From Methylomonas sp. ZR1 (GTDB lineage Bacteria; Pseudomonadota; Gammaproteobacteria; Methylococcales; Methylomonadaceae), in the NCBI RefSeq assembly GCF_013141865.1, contig NZ_RCST01000001.1, positions 2,356,001-2,420,000 on the forward strand: 64,000 nucleotides of DNA, given 5' to 3'. The notes beneath the pieces are model-generated. The model was not told where the DNA came from. It did no database searches and saw only the letters and a program-made list of their open reading frames with translations. Position numbers and translations under genes: made by a program. Shown piece by piece: positions 28,319 through 38,007 of the stretch; positions within the stretch are counted from its first letter, which is position 1, and every line of letters starts with the position of its first letter.

Positions 28319-29116
28319 TCAGATTCCGGTTAACAACGCCGATGCGGCTTTTTGATTGTCTTGATATAGCTTGAGCGCGTAGCTAGCCACCTGGTTTTGC
28401 AACTTTCCCTTGTTCAAGTCAGCAGCCGTTTGCGCATAGTCAGTGTCTTGAATACGGCTGCGGGTTTCGGCCAGATTCTGATAGCTGCTGCTCAGATTCG
28501 CCAGATTTGAATTTAAGCCTGCAGCAGTACTTGCCAAGTTACTCTGCTGATTCCCGACATTTTTAATCGCACTGTCTATGCTATCCAGCGCATTGGACGC
28601 ATTTGTAGCGCTCGATACATCCAATCCCGACACACCCAGGGCTGTGCTGGATACATTACTTAGGCTTAAGCCAAGGGTATCTCCGGGATTGGGGCCGATT
28701 TGCAATTGACCGGAAAAACTGCCGTCCAACAGTTTTTGATCGTTGAACTGGGTGTTGCCGGCGATACCATCAATGCTTTTACCCAAGCCGTTGATCTCGT
28801 CCTGAAGGCTTTGTCGATCAGCGGCCGACAGAGAGCCGCTTCCGGCTTGCACCGTCAGTTCACGAATGCGTTGTAGGTTGTCGGTTACCTGAGTTAATGC
28901 GCTACTGGCTGTATCCGTAAGCGACAGACCCTTGCCGATATTGCCGATTGCTTGGTTTTGCCCTCCCAAGCGACTACTTATGGCATCGGCAATTGCCAAC
29001 CCGGCAGGGTTGTCGGCGGCCGAATTGATCCGCTTCGCGGAGCTAAGGCGCTGGATGCTGGTTTGGATCAGACTTTGGGATTTGTCCAGGTTGTTAGTAT
29101 TGATTGACGACAACAT
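28319..29116 (-). CDS. Short flagellin
   Basis: 265 residues, at the low end for flagellins. The N-terminal D0/D1 signature (SSAKRINSAADNPAGLAIAD, NLQRIRELTVQAGSGSLS) and the C-terminal one (RSRIQDTDYAQTAADLNKGK, SYALKLYQDNQKAASALL) are intact, while the outer D2/D3 domains are almost absent. The chain begins MLSSINTNNL. RBS GAGGTGACATC precedes the ATG. It lies 62 bases after the coiled-coil gene at 29179 and no other flagellar gene is in the window. A filament protein, or a minor flagellin. Confidence 0.92.
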   Translation of the reverse strand: MLSSINTNNLDKSQSLIQTSIQRLSSAKRINSAADNPAGLAIADAISSRLGGQNQAIGNIGKGLSLTDTASSALTQVTDNLQRIRELTVQAGSGSLSAADRQSLQDEINGLGKSIDGIAGNTQFNDQKLLDGSFSGQLQIGPNPGDTLGLSLSNVSSTALGVSGLDVSSATNASNALDSIDSAIKNVGNQQSNLASTAAGLNSNLANLSSSYQNLAETRSRIQDTDYAQTAADLNKGKLQNQVASYALKLYQDNQKAASALLTGI

Positions 29117-29178
29117 GATGTCACCTCGCTTACTGTTTTTTGACGACCTCTTGCTTATCTACCTGAACGGTAATCAGG

Positions 29179-29568
29179 CTAAGCAACGATGTCTATTGAA
29201 CTCCCCACTGCTTTATTGTAATCAGCCGCAGAAGTTGTGGTTATACCCGCCAAGGTTTGCGAATAGGTAGACGGTCTTACCTCGGCGTTCTGAATAGTCT
29301 TAGTTAACTGCGCGCCTGCATCTTGAAAAGCGTTGGACAGATTCAGTCTTAAGTGCGCGGCGTCAGAGTCCACCTTGGCCTTACTGGCTTGGGAATCGAG
29401 CGCCTGGGCTTTGGCTGCATATTGGTCGGCTTGGGCTTGAACGGCATCCGCCTGTTTTCTCAAGGCTTGCGCCATTTGCTCGGCTTGGTCGGCATTTCTT
29501 TTGGCCGTCAGCGCGCTCAACTGTTGAAAGCCGGATTGATTAACACTGGAAACAGTTAGGGAAGACAT
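29179..29568 (-). CDS. Coiled-coil protein co-located with flagellin
   Basis: 129 residues. Residues about 20-80 are a long Ala/Gln-rich helix (ADQAEQMAQALRKQADAVQA and on), typical of a coiled coil; the C-terminus is polar (TTTSAADYNKAVGSSIDIVA). The first residues MSSLTVSSVNQSGF recall the N-termini of flagellar axial proteins. It is transcribed with the flagellin from the promoter at 29650-29678. It might be a minor axial protein or chaperone; I do not recognise a family. Confidence 0.6.
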   Translation of the reverse strand: MSSLTVSSVNQSGFQQLSALTAKRNADQAEQMAQALRKQADAVQAQADQYAAKAQALDSQASKAKVDSDAAHLRLNLSNAFQDAGAQLTKTIQNAEVRPSTYSQTLAGITTTSAADYNKAVGSSIDIVA

Positions 29569-29649
29569 AGCGTTCTAAACTCCCTGAATACACCGTAGGC
29601 TGGCGGCAGATTTCGGAATGAACATGCAGTTTCACTCCAATAGGACACC

Positions 29650-29678
29650 GTATTACTCCAGGTTAAGAGGAATGTCAA
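29650..29678 (-). promoter_or_regulatory. Sigma70-type promoter upstream of the coiled-coil/flagellin pair
   Basis: On the minus strand TTGACA (29678-29673), 17-base spacer, TAATAC (29655-29650). The -35 is a perfect match and the -10 is 4 of 6. Transcription would begin about 75 bases before the start codon at 29568. No sigma28 (flagellar) box is obvious, which is odd for flagellin. Apart from this, bases 29569-29884 hold no gene I can support. Confidence 0.5.
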
Positions 29679-29884
29679 ACACCAATTTCGGATATTGCCG
29701 GCACTCAGCGCAGCAAAGAAACCTCAGCCCGATAACGCCAACGAATGCCGACAATCTTCGCCAGCATTCGCTGCCCACTCCCGCTGACAAGCAGCTCGAA
29801 ACTGACTAAAATGCAGCCGATTTTTCTGCTGAGCCGCCGGGAAACCCGGTTGCGATTAGTCCACCAACTACGCCCGCAATCCAC

Positions 29885-30175
29885 ATGAACCACGAAGTTA
29901 TTGCCACTAGGGTAGAACATATCGCCATGGCGACAGGCATCATTGCCGGGCTATCGGCTGTCGCGGCGACAATAGCCACGCCAACCGGCCTAAGCGCTTT
30001 CGGCGTCTGGTTGGGGCTGGTCGATGAACCTTTGATAGTAACCGTCGCACCTATTCTGGATAAATTAGCCACGGTATGCGGCACCATTTCCGGCATGACC
30101 TACTTTTATGCTGTCAGGAAAAAGCGGCAAACCGCTAAGCACTCTGTATCCGATCATTCCGCACCATCCGATTAG
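29885..30175 (+). CDS. Small membrane protein, holin-like size
   Basis: 96 residues with an N-terminal charged start (MNHEVIATRVEHIAMATG) and two hydrophobic stretches (IIAGLSAVAATIATPTGLSA and VTVAPILDKLATVCGTISG, the latter less so), then a basic tail (KKRQTAKHSVSDHSAPSD). The size and topology resemble phage holins, but there is no lysin or phage gene nearby. The opposite strand also holds a 96-codon frame, so one of the two is spurious; this one has the better protein pattern. Confidence 0.4.
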   Translation: MNHEVIATRVEHIAMATGIIAGLSAVAATIATPTGLSAFGVWLGLVDEPLIVTVAPILDKLATVCGTISGMTYFYAVRKKRQTAKHSVSDHSAPSD

Positions 30176-30325
30176 ATCAAATTCGCTCACACACCAAACC
30201 TCTGGATTGCCCCGAGGCGTTGCTTAGTACATCGTGGAAAAAAGGCCCTCTCCAATATGTTACTAAACAGTCAAAACAGCCTACTCTGGATAAAGCCGCA
30301 TAGTGGGCCTTATCCAGGTCTTTAC

Positions 30326-31291
30326 TCACCTTCTACGTCTGTGCTTACTCAGTTTATCGAGCTTGTTTGAAGCTTCTTCAAACGATTGCAGCATGTTGTC
30401 GAAGGCGTTGGTATCGGCAGTAGCGCCGACGGCAGGCTGAGTGGAGGGTGAACCACTCTGTTCAGTCTTGTTGGTGGTGTCTAGCGATGGCTTGAGTACT
30501 TCCGAGCTGCTGGGTTTGGGTTCAGACGCAGCGTCAGCGGTGGGATCAATATCGAGATCATAGTTCGCGCTGTCGCTTTTTCCGTCGTTGACCAAATTGC
30601 GCCGATATTGCAGGAAGGATTCCCGAGTAAACACATAAGGGTCTAAAGCAGCCTCATTGATAAAGTTCAACGCCCCTTCGGCATTTGCACGATCATTAAT
30701 CCCCTCGAGAATACCGGTACCCGGCACGTAGGTACCTGGGTTGGCGGCTCTATCGAGGATGCCCGCGCCGCCATCGCGAATAGTGGTGGGCCCAAAAACC
30801 GGCAACACCAAATACGCACCTTGCCCGACTCCCCACACAGCCAAAGTTTGCCCAAAATCTTCAACGTTGTTTTTTAAACCGACTTCGCTGGCGACGTCTA
30901 TTAATCCACCCACGCCGATGGTGGTATTGGTTAAAAAGCGTCCGGCGTCCGAAGCGCTCTGTTGGAATTTACCCTGAAGGACATCGTTGAGCACCACGTT
31001 AATACCCTTCAAGTTGGTGAAGAAATTATTGACGCCAGTTTCCATGAAATCAGGTGTAATAAATTTATAACCATCAGAAACCGGCTTAAAAAAATATTTG
31101 TCCAGTGTCATATTAAAACCGTACATGGACCGGTTAAATCCCTCGTACGGATCAGCATGGCCCGCTTCACTAACGGAAAGCTCGTCACGCTTTTCCGTAC
31201 TCGCGCATCCGGGCAGTAGCAGTGCACTGGTCAATAAACACACTTCTATCAAAAGTGCCCGGTTCTTGCCTGGATGCAATTGGGTAAACAT
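30326..31291 (-). CDS. mlaA: MlaA/VacJ family lipoprotein
   Basis: 321 residues. A lipobox (ALLLPGCAST) gives a lipidated N-terminus for the outer membrane. DPYEGFNRSMYGFNMTLDK and the following GVGGLIDVASEVGL and YLVLPVFGPTTIRDG are standard MlaA segments (VacJ domain, about 50-245). It removes misplaced phospholipids from the outer leaflet, handing them to the Mla periplasmic system. The last 80 residues are Ser/Thr/Pro-rich with a basic end (KLSKHRRRR), a species-specific extension. Other mla genes are not here. Confidence 0.92.
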   Translation of the reverse strand: MFTQLHPGKNRALLIEVCLLTSALLLPGCASTEKRDELSVSEAGHADPYEGFNRSMYGFNMTLDKYFFKPVSDGYKFITPDFMETGVNNFFTNLKGINVVLNDVLQGKFQQSASDAGRFLTNTTIGVGGLIDVASEVGLKNNVEDFGQTLAVWGVGQGAYLVLPVFGPTTIRDGGAGILDRAANPGTYVPGTGILEGINDRANAEGALNFINEAALDPYVFTRESFLQYRRNLVNDGKSDSANYDLDIDPTADAASEPKPSSSEVLKPSLDTTNKTEQSGSPSTQPAVGATADTNAFDNMLQSFEEASNKLDKLSKHRRRR

Positions 31292-31524
31292 CGCTTAAAA
31301 ATCCTGAAAGTAGTTTGTTTCTGGAAGCTTTAATTGTAGGGTTAAGACTTAAACCACTCCATATTAAAGAATCGATTCGCTATTATAGCTCTTGTCGTCG
31401 TCTCACATTGCCTTTTTGCAGTGTTCCATGCTCTGCCTGAAAATTCCACCGCCAAGCTTTAAATCTACACAGCGTCCTGCATATTTGGCTAGACTAAACC
31501 TTTATATCATAGCAAACCAGGCGT

Positions 31525-33306
31525 ATGCGGGAAGAACACAAATCCGAAGACAGAAAGCTGGACATCAACCAGATCGTAAAGTGGCTGGAAGAAGACGGCA
31601 TGTTATCCGCCAAGGATGTCGAAAAGTGCCGGCAATACGCAGCCGCCAAAATCAATCTCAACAAGCATCCGTTAAAGGTCTTAGCAGAGTGCGAACTCGC
31701 CGACCAAAGCCAGCTCGGCACGCCGTTGACGCAAGAAGACTTGACCCAATGGCTGGCGAAAAAGCTGGCTATGCCTTATTACTATTTCGACCCGCTAAAG
31801 ATCGACGTACCTACGGTCACTGCCTTGTTCAGCAAGGCTTACGCCGGCAATTATAATATTTTGCCGATCAAGATCGACGCCGATGAAATCGTGGTAGCCA
31901 CCGCCGAACCCTTCATCCGTGCCTGGCAACTCGACCTGGCGAAGATGCACCACGGCAAGATTCGCTGCGTGTTTGCCAATCCGGACGAGATCAAACGCTA
32001 TCTGGACGAGTTTTATACCTTTTCCAAATCGCTGAAAGGCGCGCAAACCCACAATGATGGCCGCACCGCAGAAGGCCAGAACTTCGAACAGTTGGTCGAG
32101 CTGAGTAAAAGCGCCGATTTGGACGTGAACAATCAGCATGTGGTGAATTTGGTCAACTGGTTGCTGCAATATGCCTTCGACCAGCGCGCCAGCGATATTC
32201 ACATCGAGCCGCGCCGTCAGCAAGGCAATGTGCGATTCAGGATCGACGGTATTCTGCACAAGGTTTATCAACTTCCGATGCCGATTATGAATGCGGTCTT
32301 AAGCCGCTTGAAGATTCTAGGCCGGATGAATATCGCCGAGAAACGCCTGCCGCAAGACGGCCGGATCAAGACCCAAAATAGCAACGGCAAAGAGATAGAA
32401 CTAAGGCTTTCCACCATGCCGACTGCGTTTGGCGAGAAGCTGGTGATGCGAATTTTCGACCCGGAAGTGCTGCTGCGCGATTACGAGCAGTTGGGCTTTA
32501 ATAAACAGGAGCTGGGGATTTGGAACCGGATGACCAGCCAGACCCACGGCATTATTCTGGTGACAGGCCCGACTGGCTCCGGCAAAACCACTACCTTATA
32601 TTCCACGCTGAAGCGCTTGGCCACCTCGGAAATCAATCTATGCACCGTGGAAGACCCCATCGAGCAAATAGAGCCGGCTTTCAATCAAATGCAGACTCAG
32701 GCCAATATCGGCTTGGATTTCGCCAGTGGGATTCGCACCCTACTTCGGCAAGATCCCGACATTATTATGGTCGGGGAGATTCGCGATTTGGAGACCGCGG
32801 AAATGGCCGTGCAAGCTTCGCTGACCGGACATTTAGTGATTTCCACCCTCCATACCAATAGCGCACCGGCTGCGGTGACACGTTTGTTAAATCTTGGCTT
32901 GCCAGGCTATCTGATTCAGCAAACCATTTTGGGGGTAATGGCGCAACGCTTGATAAGGGTGCTATGTGGGCAATGCAAAACCGCGACAACCGTAGACCAA
33001 GCTCAGTGGCAGGCATTGGTGGCGCCGTTTAAAGTCGCTACCCCTAAACACATTTATAAAGCTGTTGGTTGCAAGACCTGCCGCAATACCGGCTTTGCCG
33101 GCCGTATCGGCATCTACGAAATTTTCGAAAACCAGCCGACCCTGCAAAAATTGATTGTGGAAGGCTGCGACACACTGTTGCTGCAACGCCAAGCGATCAG
33201 AGAAGGTATGCGCCCGTTGCGACTAAGTGGCGCGGAAAAAGTTGCCGCCGGCATTACCACCATTGAGGAAGTGTTGCGGGTGGCGCCGGAGCGGATAGAT
33301 TTTTAA
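31525..33306 (+). CDS. GspE/PilB-type secretion ATPase
   Basis: 593 residues. The GspE-N region (about 30-170) is followed by the hexameric ATPase domain: Walker A GPTGSGKTTT near 346, Asp box CTVEDPIEQ, Walker B DPDIIMVGEIRD near 410, and His box HLVISTLHTNSA. A tetracysteine zinc site (CGQC near 482, CKTCRNTG near 518) is complete. It drives type II secretion or type IV pilus assembly. No gspF/pilC or pseudopilin genes flank it, so which system it powers cannot be read here. The start has an RBS-like CAGGCGT. Confidence 0.92.
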   Translation: MREEHKSEDRKLDINQIVKWLEEDGMLSAKDVEKCRQYAAAKINLNKHPLKVLAECELADQSQLGTPLTQEDLTQWLAKKLAMPYYYFDPLKIDVPTVTALFSKAYAGNYNILPIKIDADEIVVATAEPFIRAWQLDLAKMHHGKIRCVFANPDEIKRYLDEFYTFSKSLKGAQTHNDGRTAEGQNFEQLVELSKSADLDVNNQHVVNLVNWLLQYAFDQRASDIHIEPRRQQGNVRFRIDGILHKVYQLPMPIMNAVLSRLKILGRMNIAEKRLPQDGRIKTQNSNGKEIELRLSTMPTAFGEKLVMRIFDPEVLLRDYEQLGFNKQELGIWNRMTSQTHGIILVTGPTGSGKTTTLYSTLKRLATSEINLCTVEDPIEQIEPAFNQMQTQANIGLDFASGIRTLLRQDPDIIMVGEIRDLETAEMAVQASLTGHLVISTLHTNSAPAAVTRLLNLGLPGYLIQQTILGVMAQRLIRVLCGQCKTATTVDQAQWQALVAPFKVATPKHIYKAVGCKTCRNTGFAGRIGIYEIFENQPTLQKLIVEGCDTLLLQRQAIREGMRPLRLSGAEKVAAGITTIEEVLRVAPERIDF

Positions 33307-33457
33307 ATCTGTCGACCAAATGCAAATTTATTGATCGCCTAGATTAGGATAAAGCCGAGAAGAGACAGCAGACTCCGGAAAAACCCGGCCTAAGCCGATG
33401 CCTTATTTCCCTGCTAAAACGATATAGGCCAATATAACCGCCCTATAGTAAGCCAGC

Positions 33458-33613
33458 TTAATCCTGGCGCTTTTTCCGATTTGCGTTGATGTTGCTCGCA
33501 ACAGTCGTTGAAGCAAATAGTGCCGATGAAAGAATAAATTCGCCTGACATAAAACCGATCACGCCGGTGATAAAAGCCAAACCGTTCAAAATATCTTTTT
33601 GTAAGTCATTCAT
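33458..33613 (-). CDS. Small hydrophobic protein, 51 residues
   Basis: Chain MNDLQKDILNGLAFITGVIG, then FMSGEFILSSALFASTTVAS and a basic tail NINANRKKRQD. It has a membrane-type segment at about 10-40 and a good RBS (GGAGTAACAAAA before the ATG). It is convergent with the GspE-type gene across 151 empty bases. No family recognised; the RBS and clean composition favour a real small protein. Confidence 0.55.
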   Translation of the reverse strand: MNDLQKDILNGLAFITGVIGFMSGEFILSSALFASTTVASNINANRKKRQD

Positions 33614-33817
33614 TTTTGTTACTCCGTAATAAACACGCTTACACTATAAGATAGATATAATTTATCAACAATATCCTCTAATACATATTGTTTGTTTTAC
33701 GAAAAGAAACAATAGCCAGGTTATCCTGCTAAAACAAGCAATGGCAATGCACTTTAGTGGATCAGGAACGCTGAGGTTCCTGAATGCAATATCTCAAATT
33801 ACTGAACGGTTTTGCCT

Positions 33818-34534
33818 TTAATACTCGGCATCATGGAAAACGTTTTGCACGTCATCCAGGTCGTTCAACATATCCAAAAACTTTTCGAACATCACTACAT
33901 CGTCGCCGCTGATAGGGGTAACACTTCTAGGCATAAACTGAATTTCATCCACTTCAAAATCGATCTCGCCCAACAAATCCGTTAAGGCCTGCTTGGCTTT
34001 CGCATAGTCGGCATGGGGGGTAAACACGGTCAACTTGCCGTCCTCGTTTTCGATGTCGGACACATCCACATCCGCACTGAGCAAGGCTTCCAGTACAGCA
34101 TCCTCGTCGTTGTGTTTAAACGCCAGAATTGCCGAATGATCGAACATATGGCTGACAGCACCTTGCGTACCGATCTTGCATTTGGTTTTGGTAAAACACA
34201 GCCGTACATCGCCAAACGTGCGATTGGGATTATCGGTCAAGCAATCGACAATCACCATACAACCGCCAGGTCCAAAGCCTTCATAGCGGGCAGGCGCAAA
34301 ATCTTCTCCGCCGCCGCCCTTGGCTTTATCGATAGCTTTTTCGATGACATGCGTAGGCACTTGGTCTTTTTTGGCTCTATCGATCAAACCCCGCAAAGTC
34401 AAGTTGCCGGATGGATCGATACCGCCGGATTTGGCGGCCATATAGATCTCCCGACCATATTTGCTGTAAACCTTGGCCTTGGCGTCAGCCGTCTTGGCCA
34501 TGGACACTTTACGGTTTTGATACGCTCTACCCAT
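33818..34534 (-). CDS. YebC/PmpR-family regulator or translation factor
   Basis: 238 residues from ATG 34534 ([12 protein letters not shown]); the frame extends upstream with an alternative start, but family members begin here and GGGGAGC precedes it. [49 protein letters not shown] and [11 protein letters not shown] are the YebC signatures. The family acts as transcriptional regulators and, in newer work, as factors that relieve ribosome stalling at proline stretches. Monocistronic. Confidence 0.93.
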   Translation of the reverse strand: MGRAYQNRKVSMAKTADAKAKVYSKYGREIYMAAKSGGIDPSGNLTLRGLIDRAKKDQVPTHVIEKAIDKAKGGGGEDFAPARYEGFGPGGCMVIVDCLTDNPNRTFGDVRLCFTKTKCKIGTQGAVSHMFDHSAILAFKHNDEDAVLEALLSADVDVSDIENEDGKLTVFTPHADYAKAKQALTDLLGEIDFEVDEIQFMPRSVTPISGDDVVMFEKFLDMLNDLDDVQNVFHDAEY

Positions 34535-34716
34535 TCGACTTTTGCTCCCCGGATCGCTTGGCAAAAAAACCGCGATTCTACAGATAAGTATTTGCTGTGG
34601 GAATTTTTTGACCGGTATATGCCAGGTCCGACTCTAGGAATGATGGTTAGACTCGCCGCAAAACCAAAATCAAAGAAGCCAGCATTACGGAAGCTCTAAT
34701 CACATCCGCCGGCGGG

Positions 34717-37700
34717 CTAAACTTGTTCATCCCCTGAGGGTAACAAGCGTTCAAAGCTATCTAACGGTAAGGGTTTACTGTAGAGATAGCCTTGAAATGT
34801 ATGGCAGCCATGGTTTTCCAGAAAACTACGTTGCTCTTCGGTTTCCACCCCTTCGGCTATGACGTCCAAACCCAGATTATTGGCCATAGCAATAATCGTT
34901 TGGACGATCACGGTATCGTCCGGATCGATAGAAATATCTCTTACAAAGCTTTGATCAATCTTCAATTGATCGATGGGCAGTTTTCTGAGATTAGATAACG
35001 AGGAATTCCCGGTGCCGAAATCATCCATTGAAAAGCGCACGCCAATTTCTCCTAACGCATGCATTTTACGGATGGTCTCATCAATATCGTCCAGCACCAG
35101 ACTTTCAGTTAACTCCAACTTCAAGCGATTGGGATTGATATCGCTCTCTCGAATGATTTGCCGCACCACGTCGACGAAATCAGTTTGCCTAAACTGCCGC
35201 GCACTGACATTTGCAGCCAGTTGCAAATGTTGAGTATGTGTGCTGCTTTCCCAAATCTTCAGCTGCCGGCAAACGGTTTCCAGTACCCAACGGCCTATCG
35301 GCACAATCAAACCAATATCCTCGGCCAAGGGTATAAACTCAGCCGGTGAAATCAAGCCGCGTTCGGGATGTTGAAAACGGATTAAGACTTCAGCACCGAT
35401 AATATCCAAACCCTGCGAGACTTGCGGCTGATAATACAGTTGGAATTGCTTATTCGCTAAAGCACCGTGTAAATCCGCCTCCAATTTGACCCGCGCATTA
35501 ATACTGGCCTGCATGGCCGGGTCGAAGAAACGTATGGTATTCCGCCCGGCTTTTTTGGCCTGGTACATGGCAATATCGGCTTGTTTCAGCAAGCTCTCGA
35601 TGTCCGAATCCTGGTCGTTGAATAACACCGCGCCGATACTGGGCGAATTGCGATATTCGTGGTCGGCCAGTCGGTAGGTTTGCGTCAAGGCAGTAAGGAT
35701 TTTATTCGCTATCACTTCGGTCTGCGCGCCGGCATCCAGCACTTCATCGCTCAGATCGGTCAACATCACCACAAATTCGTCCCCGCCCAGCCGCGAAACC
35801 GTGTCGCCTTCGCGCACGCAGGCCACCAAACGTTGTGCCACCAATTGCAACAATAAATCACCCATGTCGTGACCGAGGGTGTCGTTTAAGGTTTTGAAAT
35901 TGTCCAAATCGATAAACAGGATGGCCCCCTCCCGCCCGCTACGCGCACTGGCAATCAGCGCTCGTTTCAAACGATCTTGCAGTAATCGGCGATTCGGCAA
36001 ACCGGTCAACGGGTCATAAAACGCCAAGCGCTCAATTTCCTCGGCAGCGGCTTTAATCGAGGTAATATCTACAAACGTGGCCACATAATTTTTAATGCAA
36101 CCCGTCGGGTCTTTCACCGTACTGACGGCCAAATGCATGGGAAACACCGCACCGTCCTTGCGTTTACTAGAAATCTCACCTTCCCAGACCCCTGAGTTAT
36201 TGACCCTTTCCCACATCTCCTCGTAATAGACCAGACCCTGCAAATCCAATTCCAATACCCGCGGATTCTTGCCTACTACTTCCTCGCTGAGGTAACCGGT
36301 AATACGGGTAAACGCCTGGTTTACCCGCAGTATCAAGCGATTCTCGTCCAAAACCACGATGCCTTCCTGCGACTCGAAAGCGGTAGCGGCAATCCGCAGC
36401 TCAGCGTCCAATAACTGCTGCTGTCTCAGCGCGTGCTCCAACCGGCTTTTTTGTGCCAGGCCCTCAGGCAAGGTCATCGCCAACATCCCGGCAATGTCAA
36501 TTTGCACACGCGACCAAGGCTCGCTGCGACCCCGCCATAATTCCGTCCACATTTCAAATGACTTACGCGGTGTCAGTTGGTAGTTTCCGCTTTTGTCCAT
36601 CACCAAGCCTTTCTCGGCCTTGCCCGCCCAGCTTACGGTGCGCGGCTTTTCCTGTCTGAACCAAACTATGACATTGCGCATATCGCCGGGCAACGGTGTG
36701 GTCAATATCCCTGAGGCTATTTCCTGGTATTTTTCTGCCTGTACAAAATCATTGGCAAGATGATCAGAACTAAATATCTGGCCGCTGGCTTGTTGGCCCA
36801 GCCAGAGCAATAATGCCCCTAGATCTGCAGGCTTCAACACCTCGCCGTAAACATGCCGCTTACCTTCCACCACAGCTAATATCCCGGTTGCATCCAGCAA
36901 CGCCATCAATGGCGGTAGTAACCTTTGCAGGACCCGTTGCTCGTGATCGGTAAAAATATAATTCAGCAACTCACCGATCACATGGTTAGCGCTGGCAACG
37001 CAGTCGTACTGCTCCAAGGCCTCAATCGAGGATAATTTCGACGACACCATCCGGCTTATAAACGTCACCGCTTCGCGTTGGGCAATCGACACACGTTTTG
37101 CCGTGAAGTGATGACAAGCTATCAATCCCCACAATCGGCCGTTTTGCAGCAAAGAAATCACCATCGACCCCTGCACACCGATATTGCGCAAATACTGGAT
37201 ATGTATCGGCGACAGGCAACGCAACGCCGAGTAACTCATATCCAGCGGCCGCTCGGTTACGGGATTGAGGCCAGGTAAAATGGGCACCGGCTCGGCATCA
37301 ATATCGGCAACCAAGCGTACCAGATTACTCGTATAAAGCCGCCGCGCTTGTGGCGGAATGTCACTGGCCGGAAAGTGCAACCCAAGGTAGGACGGCGCAT
37401 GATCCACGCTATTTTGGCTGATCACTTGACCGTTCCAATTAGAGTCAAACCGATAGATCATCACGCTATCGTAGCCGCTCATCCGCCGCACCAACAGCGC
37501 GACATCATCGAAATAGCGCGAGAAATCGCTATTCGCGTCGTATCGCAGCAATGATTCCTGCATTTGCATCAGAAATTCGGACAATCGCCCTTCCTGGTCG
37601 GCGTCGTGATCAGGCACAAGCTCCAACACAAATAGCCCGTCACTGACATAAGCGTGGGCCTGTAGCTCAAGAGAGCCGCGGCGTTGAGGAATGCTGAGTT

Positions 37701-37983
37701 TCCCGGCGGCCGTATTTTTACGCTGCGCCGATTGAAACATTTGCTCGATTTGTCCGGTAATTTTTTCGCCGACCAGTTCCTGAAGCGGTTTGCGGCACAC
37801 CTCGCCGGTCACTTCGCTGAAAAATTCGCTAACGTTGGCACTGGCCTGCAATACCGTGTAAGGCCGATCAGCGCTCAAAACCAACAAGGCGCCATGCGGC
37901 TGAATCTGCCCGATTTGGTGAATGGGTTCTGCCGCGCACTTTTCCAGGGCCTGTTGCAACGCCTGTTGATCAATATCATCCAT
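34717..37983 (-). CDS. Bacteriophytochrome with PAS-GGDEF-EAL output
   Basis: 1088 residues. Cys16 in EKCAAEPIHQIGQIQPHG is the biliverdin-binding cysteine of bacteriophytochromes. The GAF domain (about 145-310) has FPASDIPPQARRLY and RNIGVQGSMVISLL; the PHY domain has its tongue motif PRKSFEMW near 470. Output is PAS (545-650), GGDEF (RLGGDEFVV, I-site REGD) and EAL (EVL variant, ELTES, DDFGTGNSS, KIDQSF, FQGY); no kinase. Red/far-red light should thus set c-di-GMP level. It starts 24 bases after the heme oxygenase stop, which supplies the chromophore. Confidence 0.94.
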   Translation of the reverse strand: MDDIDQQALQQALEKCAAEPIHQIGQIQPHGALLVLSADRPYTVLQASANVSEFFSEVTGEVCRKPLQELVGEKITGQIEQMFQSAQRKNTAAGKLSIPQRRGSLELQAHAYVSDGLFVLELVPDHDADQEGRLSEFLMQMQESLLRYDANSDFSRYFDDVALLVRRMSGYDSVMIYRFDSNWNGQVISQNSVDHAPSYLGLHFPASDIPPQARRLYTSNLVRLVADIDAEPVPILPGLNPVTERPLDMSYSALRCLSPIHIQYLRNIGVQGSMVISLLQNGRLWGLIACHHFTAKRVSIAQREAVTFISRMVSSKLSSIEALEQYDCVASANHVIGELLNYIFTDHEQRVLQRLLPPLMALLDATGILAVVEGKRHVYGEVLKPADLGALLLWLGQQASGQIFSSDHLANDFVQAEKYQEIASGILTTPLPGDMRNVIVWFRQEKPRTVSWAGKAEKGLVMDKSGNYQLTPRKSFEMWTELWRGRSEPWSRVQIDIAGMLAMTLPEGLAQKSRLEHALRQQQLLDAELRIAATAFESQEGIVVLDENRLILRVNQAFTRITGYLSEEVVGKNPRVLELDLQGLVYYEEMWERVNNSGVWEGEISSKRKDGAVFPMHLAVSTVKDPTGCIKNYVATFVDITSIKAAAEEIERLAFYDPLTGLPNRRLLQDRLKRALIASARSGREGAILFIDLDNFKTLNDTLGHDMGDLLLQLVAQRLVACVREGDTVSRLGGDEFVVMLTDLSDEVLDAGAQTEVIANKILTALTQTYRLADHEYRNSPSIGAVLFNDQDSDIESLLKQADIAMYQAKKAGRNTIRFFDPAMQASINARVKLEADLHGALANKQFQLYYQPQVSQGLDIIGAEVLIRFQHPERGLISPAEFIPLAEDIGLIVPIGRWVLETVCRQLKIWESSTHTQHLQLAANVSARQFRQTDFVDVVRQIIRESDINPNRLKLELTESLVLDDIDETIRKMHALGEIGVRFSMDDFGTGNSSLSNLRKLPIDQLKIDQSFVRDISIDPDDTVIVQTIIAMANNLGLDVIAEGVETEEQRSFLENHGCHTFQGYLYSKPLPLDSFERLLPSGDEQV

Positions 37984-38007
37984 TAGACCGGGCGGAGAAC
38001 GTGTAAC

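Noticed and set aside
29806..30096. 96-codon minus-strand frame opposite the small membrane protein
   Set aside because: Overlaps 29885-30175; the plus-strand product has a more protein-like pattern of two hydrophobic segments and a charged tail. The choice is not certain.
29885..30175. Prophage remnant suggested by the holin-like protein
   Set aside because: No lysin, capsid, integrase or attachment repeats nearby; the flanks are flagellin and MlaA genes.
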